Origin: Ochromonas danica
Taxonomy: Eukaryota; Sar; Chrysophyceae; Chromulinales; Chromulinaceae
Direction: 5' to 3'
Length of the DNA: 64,000 bases
NCBI GenBank assembly: GCA_015146655.1
Contig: VKHL01000111.1
Location: 33,491 to 97,490, forward strand
Position 1 is the first letter of the stretch. Each line of letters starts with the position of its first letter. The notes below the pieces were generated by a model that made no database searches, was not told the origin of the DNA, and saw only the letters and a list, made by a program, of their open reading frames with translations. A program made the translations under genes and the position numbers. Below, in pieces: positions 23,440-33,789 of the stretch.

Positions 23440-24130
23440 CTATCTTCCAAATATGCTGCCTTCAGATGCAGCAGACTTGTCCAATAAAGTCAAAACCTTC
23501 AAGACGTTCGCCTTATTATTCTCTACGATAGCACCATTGGCAACCATCTCGTCCACAATGTAATGGGCCTTCTCAATGTGAAACATGATCTGACAGACCA
23601 AAATCAACATTCAAAATAAGCATAGTCCATAAAAATAAACTAGGGAAGTTAGTGAAGGCTTACATCCAGTTCGCAGACACTCTCGAAGTATTTGTCGAGG
23701 GTCTCGACCAAGGAGTGGATGAACTCGAGGATAGAGAGCTCGTTCTCCTCTTCTCCATCAACTCCCACTACGAAGAATAACGAAGCATACCTGTCACATG
23801 GAGAGGGAACAAGACCAATACGGGTGAGGAGGGTGTGGTGAGATGATACTGGCGAGGGTTGGTTACCTTCGATAAATCACTTTATATCCACGATATTCGA
23901 TGAAGGAACACTGGAACTCCGTCCTCGACAAACACCTCCGAATAATCTATGGGAAAGAGTAAAAATCATATTGTGAAGTTATTTCAAGATCATCCCAGTT
24001 GTTGGGGGTGGACGTGGTGCTAACAAACCTCAGCCTCAAGCGCCACTCTCTCCTGAGTGGGCATCCAGTCATAATAAGAGGCCAAGCGTGTTTGACCTTG
24101 CTTGTTGACCATAAGAACAAACTTGATCAT
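23440..24130 (-). CDS. AP4S1: AP-4 adaptor complex sigma subunit
   Basis: Four exons: 24130-24029, 23946-23867, 23790-23664 and 23589-23440, about 152 residues, the usual size of a sigma subunit. Start [20 protein letters not shown] is diagnostic of AP-4 sigma. It continues [20 protein letters not shown], then [55 protein letters not shown], all in family order. AP-4 forms a non-clathrin coat at the trans-Golgi network that sorts selected cargo. Intron phases are 0, 2 and 0, and each junction restores a conserved residue. The GCGCGGG element at 24201-24207 sits about 70 bp upstream of the start. Confidence 0.92.
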
Positions 24131-24485
24131 TTTATCGTTTAGCGTGGGTATAGTGGGTTTTGTGATTTCCCGGTGAGGAAGAATCCGCTATTGTTGCGAT
24201 GCGCGGGGGACCACCAAACCACACTCTGGGGCTATTCGAATTAGTGAATTGTTTTATCACCAATTTAAGGAATTGTTTAAAGTTCATGGAAAGTGCAAGG
24301 AAATAAATATAGTCTTTTGTCTTTCTCGAGTTTTATCCCGCCACTCGACAACAACAGCTTGTGATGACCGCAAAACAAAAGATCCAAAGTTGATTTGAAC
24401 TTTGATCTATCACCACTGCCACTGGCACTAATTATACACTTCTTCACACCTTTATTCCAAGACACGATAGTTGGTGTTTAAAAGA
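24131..24485. promoter_or_regulatory. Divergent promoter region between AP-4 sigma and the SLC35-like transporter
   Basis: About 355 bp between divergent genes. Contains the GCGCGGG element (24201-24207). No gene is supported here; the minus-strand open frame 24277-24465 has no recognisable features. Confidence 0.35.
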
Positions 24486-25958
24486 ATGAGCACTAAGAGT
24501 AAGAATAAAAGTTGTGGCTTTGGCGAGATCTTCGTCTTTGTTTTTGCATTGATTGGCGGTACGGCCTGCTCGTTAACCTCCAAGGTGTTATTAACCATGA
24601 AAGGTACTGGTATGACTGGCGAAGTTGAAGATTTTTCTTTTCCTGTCTTTCAAACATTCGGCATGTTCTTGGGTATGCTTGCCGCACTCTCTTTGCACTT
24701 CCTCGTGCTGCGATTCCGCATCCCCTTCCCTGGTTATGAGCATGCGCTGTATGATGATGATCTTGCTCCAAAAATTCCATGGTGGATGTATTTCATGTTG
24801 GTGATTCCATCTATTTTTGATCTTATTGCCACTTGTCTCTGCATGTTTGGACTGAAGCATGTCAGTGTCTCCAGCTATCAGATGCTCAGAGGTCAGTCCT
24901 GTTGAACTTCTTCTGTATTGTTTTATTCTTATTCTATATCGCACCTGCTCTTGTCTTTAGGCTCTGCGATTATTTTTGTGGCGATTATGAAGCATTTCTT
25001 TCTTCAAACTCCTCTCGAGAAGTTCAAGTGGGTGGGAGTCTTTTGGAATGTTGTCTCTGTGGTAGTTGTGGGTTGGGCTGCTATGCTCGTTGATACACCT
25101 GCTAGTCCTGAAGGAGCAGCAACTGTGGCTGATCCTGGCCACTTCGTTCCCAATCCTCTTCTAGGCATTATGTTAATTCTTTGTGGTGCTTTTGTACAAA
25201 GTTTGCAGTATTGCTTTGAAGAAAAAGTTATGACTATTGGCGCAGACGACATGCCTCCTATCCCACCTCTGCTCTTAATTGGTATGGAGGGATTTTGGGG
25301 CACAGTGATTTGTGTCACCATCATTTATCCCTTGGCTTATGTCCTTCCAGGTGCAGATCATGGCAGCTTTGAGAATCCCTTGAACACGTGGACAATGTTT
25401 ATCAACAGTCCATCCATTCAGAATGTCTTCATTGTATATTTCTTTTCCATTCTCATGTACAATATGCTCGCTGTGTTGGTGACATTTATGCTTGACTCTG
25501 TTTGGCATGCTATTCTGGACAACTTCCGACCAATTACCGTGTGGGGCGCCGATTTGTTTATTTTCTACTTTATCACTGTCACGTTGGGTGAACAGTGGAC
25601 CAGTTGGAGCTTTTTGCAGTTCTTTGGTATGATTGTCCTTCTCTATGGAACAGCGATTTACAATGCACCCAATCCAGGCTCTATTCTCCTCAATGGAGGC
25701 TGGTCTAGTTTCTTCATCGATTGCACGGATGAATACAAGCGCATTGAACTGGAAGAACAAGAAGAAAATCAAGGCTTGATTGCATCCACTCCCAAGACTC
25801 CTCGACAGATGCCTTACTATGATGGGTTTAAGCCTTTGATGAGTCCTGTCGCTGCTGACAGAGAGAAAGAGCGTCGCATACAAAATCGCTTAGAAATGGG
25901 TGAAGTTTCTAGAGATCCAAAATATGGAAGTATTCTGAATAGGCATGCTGAGCAGTAG
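24486..25958 (+). CDS. SLC35F6-like nucleotide-sugar/drug-metabolite transporter
   Basis: Exons 24486-24891 and 24961-25958 (69-bp intron, phase 1) give 467 residues. It has about ten hydrophobic segments, the layout of the drug/metabolite transporter superfamily. SLC35F6 (C2orf18) features: an early GTACSLTSKVLLTM segment, FPVFQTFGMFLGM, and LIATCLCMFGLKHVSVSSYQMLRG, followed by AIIFVAIMKHFFL, and the paired FNxEEKVM-like QYCFEEKVM motif. The C terminus is a long cytosolic tail with charged and Pro residues. The relatives act in endolysosomal or Golgi membranes; the substrate is not established. The first ATG after the upstream stop is used. Confidence 0.8.
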
Positions 25959-26280
25959 TTAACAGATAGAAAACAGATTGAAGCTCAGAGTTTAGGGTCT
26001 ACGGACGAGTTTAGGTTTTCTCTGCTGTTCTTGTGTGTATCATTGTGGTTTTCCATTCCTCTCCTCTTTTTGATCCCATCGCCTATACTTTTCCATCATG
26101 GGTAGATCCGGCATTCATAATTGTTGTGGATCTTATAGCGGTGTGTCATAATGTAGCTAGGTTATGTTTATAGCAATGAGTAACTCTTGACCACTCTCCT
26201 TGTACAACGGTGAGTGTGTGGTAAATTAACGAGGATATATTGCTGTACCCTCATTTACAGAAATCCATTGTTATCATTAC
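25959..26280. other. Intergenic between convergent transporter and epimerase-CutA genes
   Basis: About 320 bp holding both 3' flanks. T-rich and without a gene. Confidence 0.3.
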
Positions 26281-27698
26281 TTATAACTTAGAATTGGTAG
26301 TGAAATCTTGGTCTATAGTGTTATTTCGAACCCAGGAAAGATAGTCCCCATTGCTTCCTTCCTCGTCAACATGTACCACTATACTCTCGGGTACCTCATA
26401 ACTGTGCAGCTCCTTCACTCTTCTTGTGACTCGCTGAGTCATCACCTTCCTCGTCTATTCAGAAATCAAGCAGTGAGATGGACTAATAGAACAACGCAAA
26501 ATACAGTCTCCTCACTTTGATCATCATGAGTATTTCTTGAGATTGCTCCACTTTTCCTTGCCATTCGTAGACTGACTGTACCCCTGGAATAAGATTCACG
26601 CATGCTACTAACTTCTCACTCACCAGCGTCGAGGCAATAGTTTGAGCTTCTTCAGGAGATGACGCAGTGACAAACATAGCGACAATTTTGTCCTGCGAGA
26701 AGGTGAAGCTGTAAACGTTATCAACCCAACACAATCAGCAATCCAACTCTACCTCTGACTCAGTACATGTCTTACTATCCTCAGATGGTACAATAAGACC
26801 AATCTGTGACGGACCAAACCCATAATCTGGCATGAGTAAATTCCAATGATCTGCAAAGGCTGGTGGCATAAATCTAACACAACAACAGCGGATTAGCTAC
26901 TGGCCTGCTACAGATATCAATCATTGATACTAACCTGCCTCCTATATAGTGCTTTTGATCATATTGAAGCATGCACATTTTAGGTAAGGTCAAGGAAATT
27001 ACGGCCTTGGGTGTAAAGAAAGTTTCATATATATCTCCATCATTGACGTCCCACCCAGAGGGAATGTCCACCGACAGAACAGGGGCTCTGGTGGTGGTGA
27101 AGAGTTCGATTATGCTCTTGAACGGCTCTCGAGGAGGCCCTTTGAAGGAAAAGCCAAAGATTGCATCAATTATTCCATCGACCTCATTCATAGCCGAAAG
27201 AGCAGGTGCTTCGCTCGTCACGGTAATATTAAGATCTCTGCACTGCTGGACAAGATTGACAAACAGCTGACCTTTGCTGGGCTTAGGATAGATAACGGTT
27301 GGTCTATATCCAAAGTGAAAGAGGTGTCGGGCCGCAACAAGACCATCACCACCGTTATTTCCAGGCCCACAATAAATCAACAATTTGCGGGTAGAATTGA
27401 CAGCCTGGCTAGTGAGATAATAGTCATGCATCGCGCAGGCAACACTATATCCAGCGAGTTCCATGAGTTGGTCAATACTGAACCCAGGTTGAGACATTAA
27501 CTTCTCATCAATGGCTTTGGCAACATCAGCATCAACGAAGGAGATGGAGTTTGCAGATATTGTCTTAATAGGAAACAACACAGAAGAAGATGACGCCAAG
27601 GCCATTTTTGAATGAGACGTCACAGGGTTAGATCCAAAAGACTTTATTTGATAAGCTTGTAGGTTTAACAAAGAGAACAACAAAGGTCTGATTCTCAT
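26281..27698 (-). CDS. Probable NAD(P)H-hydrate epimerase (YjeF_N) - CutA fusion protein
   Basis: Exons 27698-26935, 26873-26753, 26692-26516 and 26454-26281 give 411 residues. Exons 1-2 are a YjeF_N/NAXE domain, which epimerises damaged NAD(P)HX: CGPGNNGGDGLVAARHL (substrate loop), DAIFGFSFKG, SVDIPSGWDV with the catalytic Asp, and FFTPKAVISLTLPK. A leading hydrophobic/basic stretch may target an organelle. Exons 3-4 are CutA1: VTASSPEEAQTIAS, CVNLIPGVQSVYEWQGK, then RVKELHSYEVPE. If the epimerase exon is read on, it stops at 26735. But the CutA part has no upstream in-frame ATG before a stop, while a GTAGAG donor at 26752 and an AG at 26693 join both in frame. Two separate genes remain possible if CutA starts at the internal Met of AMFVTA. 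Confidence 0.7.
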
Positions 27699-27997
27699 CC
27701 TCTTTTTATGTTGACCTTCTTCACCAATATTTTACCACATTTACCCACATTTACCTATTTTGCCGAGTGTTCCGCTCCAACGCAACTCCTCTGCTCACAG
27801 CTGCTGGCCAATCGCACCGCTGCCGGCAACTACTGCGCGGGTCGTTTTGCAGCGGGTGGGTTAAATACATCCACCCAAGGAAATTCAAGGCTTTGTAAGT
27901 GCATTGTCATTCCGAATTCTTTTTCAATCAACCAAAGATCGCCATTGGACTGTCCAAGTTATTTTCTTTTTACTATCGATTTGATCTATTCCTCGTG

Positions 27998-29176
27998 ATG
28001 TCGTGCACTACTGAACAATTTCTTCCTAGAGAAATTCTGCCAGGTAAAAAACCCTTCTTTTTTGTCCGTTAGATAATTTCATCAAAGCGTAGGATGACGA
28101 CTATTCTTTTTCATGATAGATTATCAGCTTTATTATAAAGCAAAGCATCTCATTTTGCAGTCTACCAACAATCCTAACCCTCCTGCGACTTCCAGCGTTG
28201 TCAGCGATAGGTGAGCGATGTTTTCACTCCACATGACGACTCTTCTTCACCCATACTTCGTATTTCCACTATAGTGATTCGCAAGGAAATCCTTCTTCGA
28301 AGAAACGAAAGCACTCTAGAGCTGAGAAACGCCCCAATCCCTTTGGTATCTCGGGAGGTGTCTACTTCGATGAACGAGATGGCAAATTTGTGCCTCATGT
28401 CATCATGCCAAGAATTTTGAAAACTGACGTCCGAAGAACTTATGCGCAAATGTTCGCAAATGTTTATAATTCCTGTGATAAAGAAATGATTGACAAGTAT
28501 TTGAAGACATTCTATCGCGAGGATTTGCTTTATCGACAGAGATTCGCAGGTTAGTGCGTTTTTGTTGTTATACACTTCCCCTATTCATCCTCATCCTCTT
28601 TGCTGCTTAGAGCCGTTAATTAATGTAAACAAGACCAATTGTGAGCTGCAAGATCTTCGCACTATATGCGAGTTTTGGTACTCCAAAACTATGCCATGTC
28701 CTGATGTACACTTTGAGCTTCGTCAAACGCAAGTGAAAGCTCGTTCAGATGGCACCGGCAGTGTTATTTTCAACTTCCGTTTATCAGGCATCTTTATCAT
28801 GCCAAACAACCGGGCTATGTACTCTGCTTACACAAACATCGATCACAGTGTGTTCCAAGATGCCTTGCATAGCAATGATGACAATGAAAAGAGACTGCTT
28901 CAGGGCATCATGGAAGATGGCGATCACAGTGGTCTATTTAACATAACTCACAATGGTTGGTTTCACAGGGATGAAGAGGTCAAATGGAGGCAGGATGTAG
29001 TTAATTCGGCCAACCTTCTCATGGAAATCGACCCGCGTTTCCAATTCAGATGGCTGGAGCAATATAAGCCCAATGATGCTGTCATTTCAATTCCTTATGA
29101 TTTCCTTGGAACTATTACGCAGCATCTCGACGCAAACAATGCTATCTATCATCTCACGTTCGAAGGCTATCAGTAA
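27998..29176 (+). CDS. Unknown-family protein A with PRILK-D-RR motif
   Basis: Four exons: 27998-28043, 28120-28210, 28275-28549 and 28611-29176, about 325 residues, phases 1, 2, 1. I do not know the family. After a short helical N terminus comes a basic, NLS-like KKRKHSRAEKRPNPF (about residues 54-68), then PRILKTDVRRTYAQMFANV and an alternating helix/strand region that could adopt an NTF2-like fold (inference). The motif P-R-I-L-K-x-D-[VI]-R-R-x4-M-[FY]-x-N-V-x-N-S recurs in the gene at 34781-35923, so the two are paralogs. It shares a roughly 300-bp divergent promoter with the epimerase gene, with a GCGCGGG element at 27835-27841. A nuclear role is suggested only by the basic cluster. Confidence 0.65.
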
Positions 29177-29873
29177 GGATGTGCCTCTTGATGATAATAC
29201 TTGCGAATAATCGTGCGTTTCGATACTGTTGAGATATATTATTGGTCTTTGTTGCTTTTGATTCGTCGTTGGCAGCGAAAGGTCCGAGTCCTTCCTCAAA
29301 CCTTCATATTATTGCATGTTGTACACTTATAGAAATCATTCACAAAAAATGGTGGGGCTTCTTGTTTCTTTTCATTCCTAAATTTCAGTAGCTTTGATTT
29401 GAATATATATGATCTCAAAATTGAGCCTCTGTGTGCTGCTTCTACCTGTTGTGCACCGATGCTTAATTTCTTTTCGTGATGTCAAGTTGTTGAGGTCGAC
29501 TCTTGTCATCATTGAAACTGCTTTGGAAGTGTTGGATCTCTGTAATTAGTAATGTTTTACCTAACGAAACTCGCCTTTTTCAAGAAAATTCAAAGAAGTC
29601 TCTCTCCCTTGCATTTTCGCCCAGCAGCACACCCCACAACTTCCCCGCCCCACTGAACCAGACCAGAAGCCAACCAGCCAGCACTGCAGAGCGACGATTT
29701 CCATGCGACTCCACATTTGCGAATCATATTTTGATAACAACAAGTTCCATCAGACTTCGACCTGACCTCTGGCAATCCCATTCCAACCCTCTCTTCCATA
29801 GCTTTGTGGTCAGCTTTTCCACTTTCTATCCTTGTCATTCTTTCATATCCTATCCATTGCCAAACTTATTAGC
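29177..29873. other. Intergenic upstream of the DUF1275 gene
   Basis: About 700 bp. A C/A-rich stretch at 29615-29690 and T-rich stretches occur; neither strand has a frame with recognisable protein features. It probably holds the 3' flank of the gene at 27998 and the promoter of the DUF1275 gene. Confidence 0.3.
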
Positions 29874-30950
29874 ATGACGGAAAAGAAGTTGTTCCATTTC
29901 CTCTCTGATGAAATGGCAGTTCTCTTGCTCTCTTTCGTGGGTGGTTATGTTGATGCGCTAGGATATATCAAATTAGACGGTCTCTTTACTTCCTCGATTA
30001 CTGGAAACTTGGTGGCTGCGTGCACTGCCATTGATCACAATCAAGGTGTGCTTGCCAGAGCATTCGTCAGCATTGCATTTGCCTTGGCAGCTGCTTTGTC
30101 TGTGGTAGCTATTTTGCGATTGAAAATAGTGCGCGAATGGAAAAAGAGATCGATTGGCATTTTGTTGTTTTCGCTGGAGATTGTGTTTTTCATTATTGTT
30201 ATCCCCCTCGGCCTCCACTACAACGATGAGATCAGCTCGGACGGAGCTATATTCCGCTGGCCTCTTATACTCGTAGGCTCTCTTTTAGGTGCATCCATGG
30301 GTGTTCATAATGCTGCTGCTAAAGAATACATCCCTAACTGCCCTGCAACTACTGTCATGACAATGACTTTAGTTTCAGTTTCTATTAGCTGGGCTCAGAT
30401 GGTCACCTATTCCGCTGCTCATTACTTAGGCCTCACTTTGCTGCCTAAGGGAAAGCCTATACCCCAAGATTATGAAAATCAGATGATGACGAAAGCGGAG
30501 GCAAGCATTGCAAGTTTTTCAAAAGTGATTAAACCATTGATTTTCTTTCTCATTGGGGCCTTTATTGGCGCTGTGATTACTAAGTATGGATCGTTTTGGG
30601 CTTTGTTTGTTCCCATCGGCTTGATCGTTTGGTTGGTTGCGGATATTATTTTATCTCGAGTCTTTCGACCTAGAACACCACTTCTCAATAATGCGCAATC
30701 GCATGTGGAAATGGTCCCACCATCTTCCACAACAAAAGTGGAGATTAAAGAGGATTTTACACAAACTGCACCCACTCCAGAACTGGAGAATACTCTGTAT
30801 GAAAATGTGGAGCTTGATGTTGACGAAGGAGAACATGCTATCGACATTGTGGATAAAGATCAAGAGATACCAGATGATGATGATGATGATGATGAAGAAG
30901 AGGCTAAGGCTAAGTCTCCCACGGTTGTTAACCAATATACTTTGGTTTAG
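29874..30950 (+). CDS. DUF1275/YoaK-family membrane protein
   Basis: Intronless, 358 residues. Family signature near the N terminus: GGYVDALGYIKLDGLFTSSITGNLV, matching the 'AGxxDAxGxLxLGGLFxSxMTGN' pattern of YoaK proteins (DUF1275). About six to seven membrane segments follow, with LGASMGVHNAAAK and PATTVMTMTLVSVS as the second conserved region. The C-terminal tail of about 90 residues is acidic, including a run of seven Asp, and is not part of the usual bacterial protein. The family is common in bacteria and fungi; its biochemical role is unknown. The absence of introns fits transfer from bacteria, but other genes here also lack introns, so this is weak. Confidence 0.8.
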   Translation: MTEKKLFHFLSDEMAVLLLSFVGGYVDALGYIKLDGLFTSSITGNLVAACTAIDHNQGVLARAFVSIAFALAAALSVVAILRLKIVREWKKRSIGILLFSLEIVFFIIVIPLGLHYNDEISSDGAIFRWPLILVGSLLGASMGVHNAAAKEYIPNCPATTVMTMTLVSVSISWAQMVTYSAAHYLGLTLLPKGKPIPQDYENQMMTKAEASIASFSKVIKPLIFFLIGAFIGAVITKYGSFWALFVPIGLIVWLVADIILSRVFRPRTPLLNNAQSHVEMVPPSSTTKVEIKEDFTQTAPTPELENTLYENVELDVDEGEHAIDIVDKDQEIPDDDDDDDEEEAKAKSPTVVNQYTLV

Positions 30951-31200
30951 AGTTACGGTGTTTATTTGTATGCGTGCTCTGGTCTTGACACTTTTTATGT
31001 CTCTGTGAAGTTCACATGTGGATGTCGTGGAAGTTGTGATATATTGTTTTATTTATTGTGGCAGGATGTCTGTTGTTGCCCAGGACTAATGTAGTTTGAT
31101 AAGAAACCTAACCAAATTAACCTTGTTGTCCAAACTCCAAATCTCTAGAATCTGGCTTTCTGACTCCCTTCTTGCAATTTCGATCTGGTCGAGAAAGAGA

Positions 31201-32007
31201 ATGGTGAAGACCTTTCTCCTTCTGGCTGTGCTTTTCTCTGTCCATCTAAGAGTTGTACTGACTCTTCACTTCTCTGTTGGAAGGATTAGACCCACCATGT
31301 CAGTCAGTTCATCGACATCAAAGAGCATTGGTATCCTGTGGGATGTGGATGGAACAATAGCAGATTCTTATTTGCTAGGTTTCACAAGTACGAATGAAGT
31401 CTTAAAGAGACATGGCAAAAATGCGATCACAGAAGAATCTTATCATGAAGGCACAAAGTTCACAACTCCTCGTAGACTTGCTTGGCATGTCACTGGCAAT
31501 CCAGACGATCCCATCGGCCAAACACTTGGAGAAGAGTTTGATGATCTATATGTCAAGCTAGTCTCAACAGAGACAGCTGCACTTTATGATGGCATGAAGG
31601 ATTTATTGATTGCAGTCAGAGCATTGAAACCATCGATTCGTTTTGGTGCTTTGTCAAATGCTTGTGGTGCTTATGTGAGAGCTGTGCTGGAAGTGAATGA
31701 GATTGATGCACTCTTTGGATTAGGACTTGGAGCTGATGAAGTGGATCAGGCTAAACCAGATCCAGATGGTTTATGGAAGCTTTGCAATGAGCTGAACCTG
31801 CAGCCTGGTCGTTGTGTTTATGTTGGAGACTCTCCAACAGACGGACAAGCTGCTAAAGCAGCTGGTATGACAAGTATTGGTGTCACATGGGGAAGTCATA
31901 GCAAAGATAAGGTATCTGCTAACTTTGTCAAGACAATCGATAGCGTTGCGGAATTGCAAGAGGCGCTGACAGAGTTTGTGCAGCAATTTCTTGTGACCCC
32001 TCGATAG
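31201..32007 (+). CDS. HAD-superfamily phosphatase, phosphoglycolate-phosphatase-like
   Basis: Intronless, 268 residues from the ATG at 31201. All four HAD motifs are present: WDVDGTIADS (nucleophile Asp and acid/base Asp), LSNA (Ser/Thr motif II), KPDPDGLW (Lys motif III), and VGDSPTDGQAAKAAG (acidic motif IV). The cap between motif I and II is the small helical C1 type of phosphoglycolate phosphatase/pyrophosphatase PpaX relatives. The N terminus (VKTFLLLAVLFSVHLRVVL) looks like a signal peptide, so the enzyme may be exported or sent to a secondary plastid, where 2-phosphoglycolate is made. Substrate cannot be read from sequence. Confidence 0.8.
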   Translation: MVKTFLLLAVLFSVHLRVVLTLHFSVGRIRPTMSVSSSTSKSIGILWDVDGTIADSYLLGFTSTNEVLKRHGKNAITEESYHEGTKFTTPRRLAWHVTGNPDDPIGQTLGEEFDDLYVKLVSTETAALYDGMKDLLIAVRALKPSIRFGALSNACGAYVRAVLEVNEIDALFGLGLGADEVDQAKPDPDGLWKLCNELNLQPGRCVYVGDSPTDGQAAKAAGMTSIGVTWGSHSKDKVSANFVKTIDSVAELQEALTEFVQQFLVTPR

Positions 32008-32130
32008 AACCACAACACAAACTAGTGAGTGACAAACTATTTTCTACAACACAACTTATTCCCTTATTAGAAAGGAAGTGGTAGAAAAAAGCAAGTTATA
32101 ATAGATAAATGAGAGGCTATTATATCTAGA

Positions 32131-33381
32131 CTACAATGTAATATCCTTGTTCATGTTTTCTATCCGCTTCGCTTGAGATACATTGCGCTTCGTAGAAGAT
32201 GTAGCAAGCATACCACAGGCAGCAGACTCAGCATCTCCACGAGTGACACGCACACTGCAGAAATAGCCTCGACTCCTCAGAACTTGTTGGAACGCGTTCA
32301 CTCTCTCTGTGCTGGGCTTACGAAAGCTTCGAATATTTACATCATTATAAGGAATCAGATCGATAGCAATCTTAGGTGCGATCTTGAGAATAGGAGCAAT
32401 GAAGTCAGCCACCAGAGAAGCATCTCGATCACTGTCATTTACACCTTCAATTAACGTGAGGGCGATCATTATGGTTCGTGCTCTAATCGTTGGACGATTC
32501 AGGAGGGCTTTTATTAATCCATCTCGAAGCTCTTCTGGAGTATGTTTAGAAGAGGTAACAAGCTGCTTGCGAATGATTGGATCAGCTGAATGCAATGACC
32601 AGGCGATAGAGCAAGGCATCGCGCTAATTGCCATGAACGTCTCTGGAGAAGGACCAACTGTACTAACAGTTACTTTAGCTTGAGCAAAGGATAACCGTAG
32701 ACTATCTGTTAGACAGCGTACAGCTTTGTCCACTTCTATAACATTTCGTCCTGCATCGCCCATACCCATGAAGACAATATTAGTCAATGCTGGCATATTA
32801 TGATATTTGGCCAACTGAATGCCTCGGATAGCTTGACTGAGAATCTCTGCCGAGGTCAGGTTTCTGACTATTCCCATGGTAGCAGTGAGACAGAAAGCAC
32901 AACCTCGATCACAACCAACTTGTGTAGACACACACAGAGTAGTGCGATCAAACTTGACTGAAGGGATGAGCACGGATTCTATTTCTAGTCCATCTCCTAG
33001 TCTTTGAAGGAATTTCCTTGTACCACAGTCAGAATAGGATTGAGTGACGATGTCAGTGGGCAGCAAGGCATCACCTTGTAAGTGAGACAACAACATTTGC
33101 TTGGCTCGACTAGAGAGACGCTCTTCCTTGTCCTTCTCTTCATCCTCGTTATCAGCGAGAGGATCTATACCTTGACGAAGGAGATTCCAGATGATCTTTG
33201 CTTTGCCTGACCCTTGCATGACTTCTGCCAGAGCCTCCATTGGCAAGGAGAGAATCTCTGCATGAAGAAGACTGGAAGAAGACTTTCCAAAAGATGGTCT
33301 CTGGGTGACATGGAAGCACACTGAGAAATGAATTAATGCAAAAATAACTGCTAGAATTATAGTGGGCACTGATCTATTCAT
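32131..33381 (-). CDS. RlmN/Cfr-family radical-SAM rRNA/tRNA methyltransferase
   Basis: Intronless, 416 residues. These enzymes methylate C2 of an adenosine in 23S rRNA and tRNA with a [4Fe-4S] cluster. Cluster-binding CxxxCxxC is seen as CDRGCAFC in STQVGCDRGCAFCLTATMG; TVSTVGPSP, SLHSADPIIR and IPYNDVN follow in family order; AESAACGML carries the second catalytic Cys. The usual SAM-binding GMGEP motif is GMGDAGRN here, a noticeable change. The N terminus (NRSVPTIILAVIFALIHFSV) looks like a signal peptide followed by CFHV, with Phe near the predicted cleavage point, a pattern of heterokont plastid targeting. A perfect 12-bp palindrome lies at 33429-33440, about 50 bp upstream. Confidence 0.85.
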   Translation of the reverse strand: MNRSVPTIILAVIFALIHFSVCFHVTQRPSFGKSSSSLLHAEILSLPMEALAEVMQGSGKAKIIWNLLRQGIDPLADNEDEEKDKEERLSSRAKQMLLSHLQGDALLPTDIVTQSYSDCGTRKFLQRLGDGLEIESVLIPSVKFDRTTLCVSTQVGCDRGCAFCLTATMGIVRNLTSAEILSQAIRGIQLAKYHNMPALTNIVFMGMGDAGRNVIEVDKAVRCLTDSLRLSFAQAKVTVSTVGPSPETFMAISAMPCSIAWSLHSADPIIRKQLVTSSKHTPEELRDGLIKALLNRPTIRARTIMIALTLIEGVNDSDRDASLVADFIAPILKIAPKIAIDLIPYNDVNIRSFRKPSTERVNAFQQVLRSRGYFCSVRVTRGDAESAACGMLATSSTKRNVSQAKRIENMNKDITL

Positions 33382-33428
33382 AGCTAATTCTCAATGCAAT
33401 TCAATGACGACTGGGTGGGGATGGAAAT

Positions 33429-33440
33429 ATTCCATGGAAT
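33429..33440. promoter_or_regulatory. Palindrome ATTCCATGGAAT, copy 1
   Basis: Perfect 12-bp inverted repeat about 50 bp upstream of the RlmN-like start, followed within 10 bp by a related TCCATGGAAT (about 33449-33458). The identical 12-mer occurs upstream of the S4-domain gene at 34617-34628. A shared transcription-factor site is inferred. Confidence 0.4.
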
Positions 33441-33458
33441 TAAACACTCCATGGAATG

Positions 33459-33789
33459 TTCGCAGACAGTTCTGCGCGCAATGCGGTTTTGTATTCATTA
33501 ATGCCGGAATGGTAAGGTGGACAATGTAAGCAGCGGCGAAGAACATCGAGTAATTGAAAACAGGAAAATGGTTAATTAAACTTTTTTTCGATATACTCTA
33601 TATACAAGCATGCATAGTGATATACTGTTCGCCACTATCTTTTACTGTGGTGGCTGTGTTTCATCATGCCTGAGACTGCTCAGCACGATTTGCTAATTTA
33701 CAAGGAGAATATGCCATATAAAGATCTGGCATTATGAACACTGTTTTCGAGGGAAAGAAACCCTTGCCTCTCTGGGAGACTGCATGGTT
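33459..33789. other. Intergenic: S4 gene 3' flank and RlmN upstream region
   Basis: About 330 bp; GCGCGC at 33474-33479 and an AT-rich stretch around 33585-33610. No gene is seen. Confidence 0.3.
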
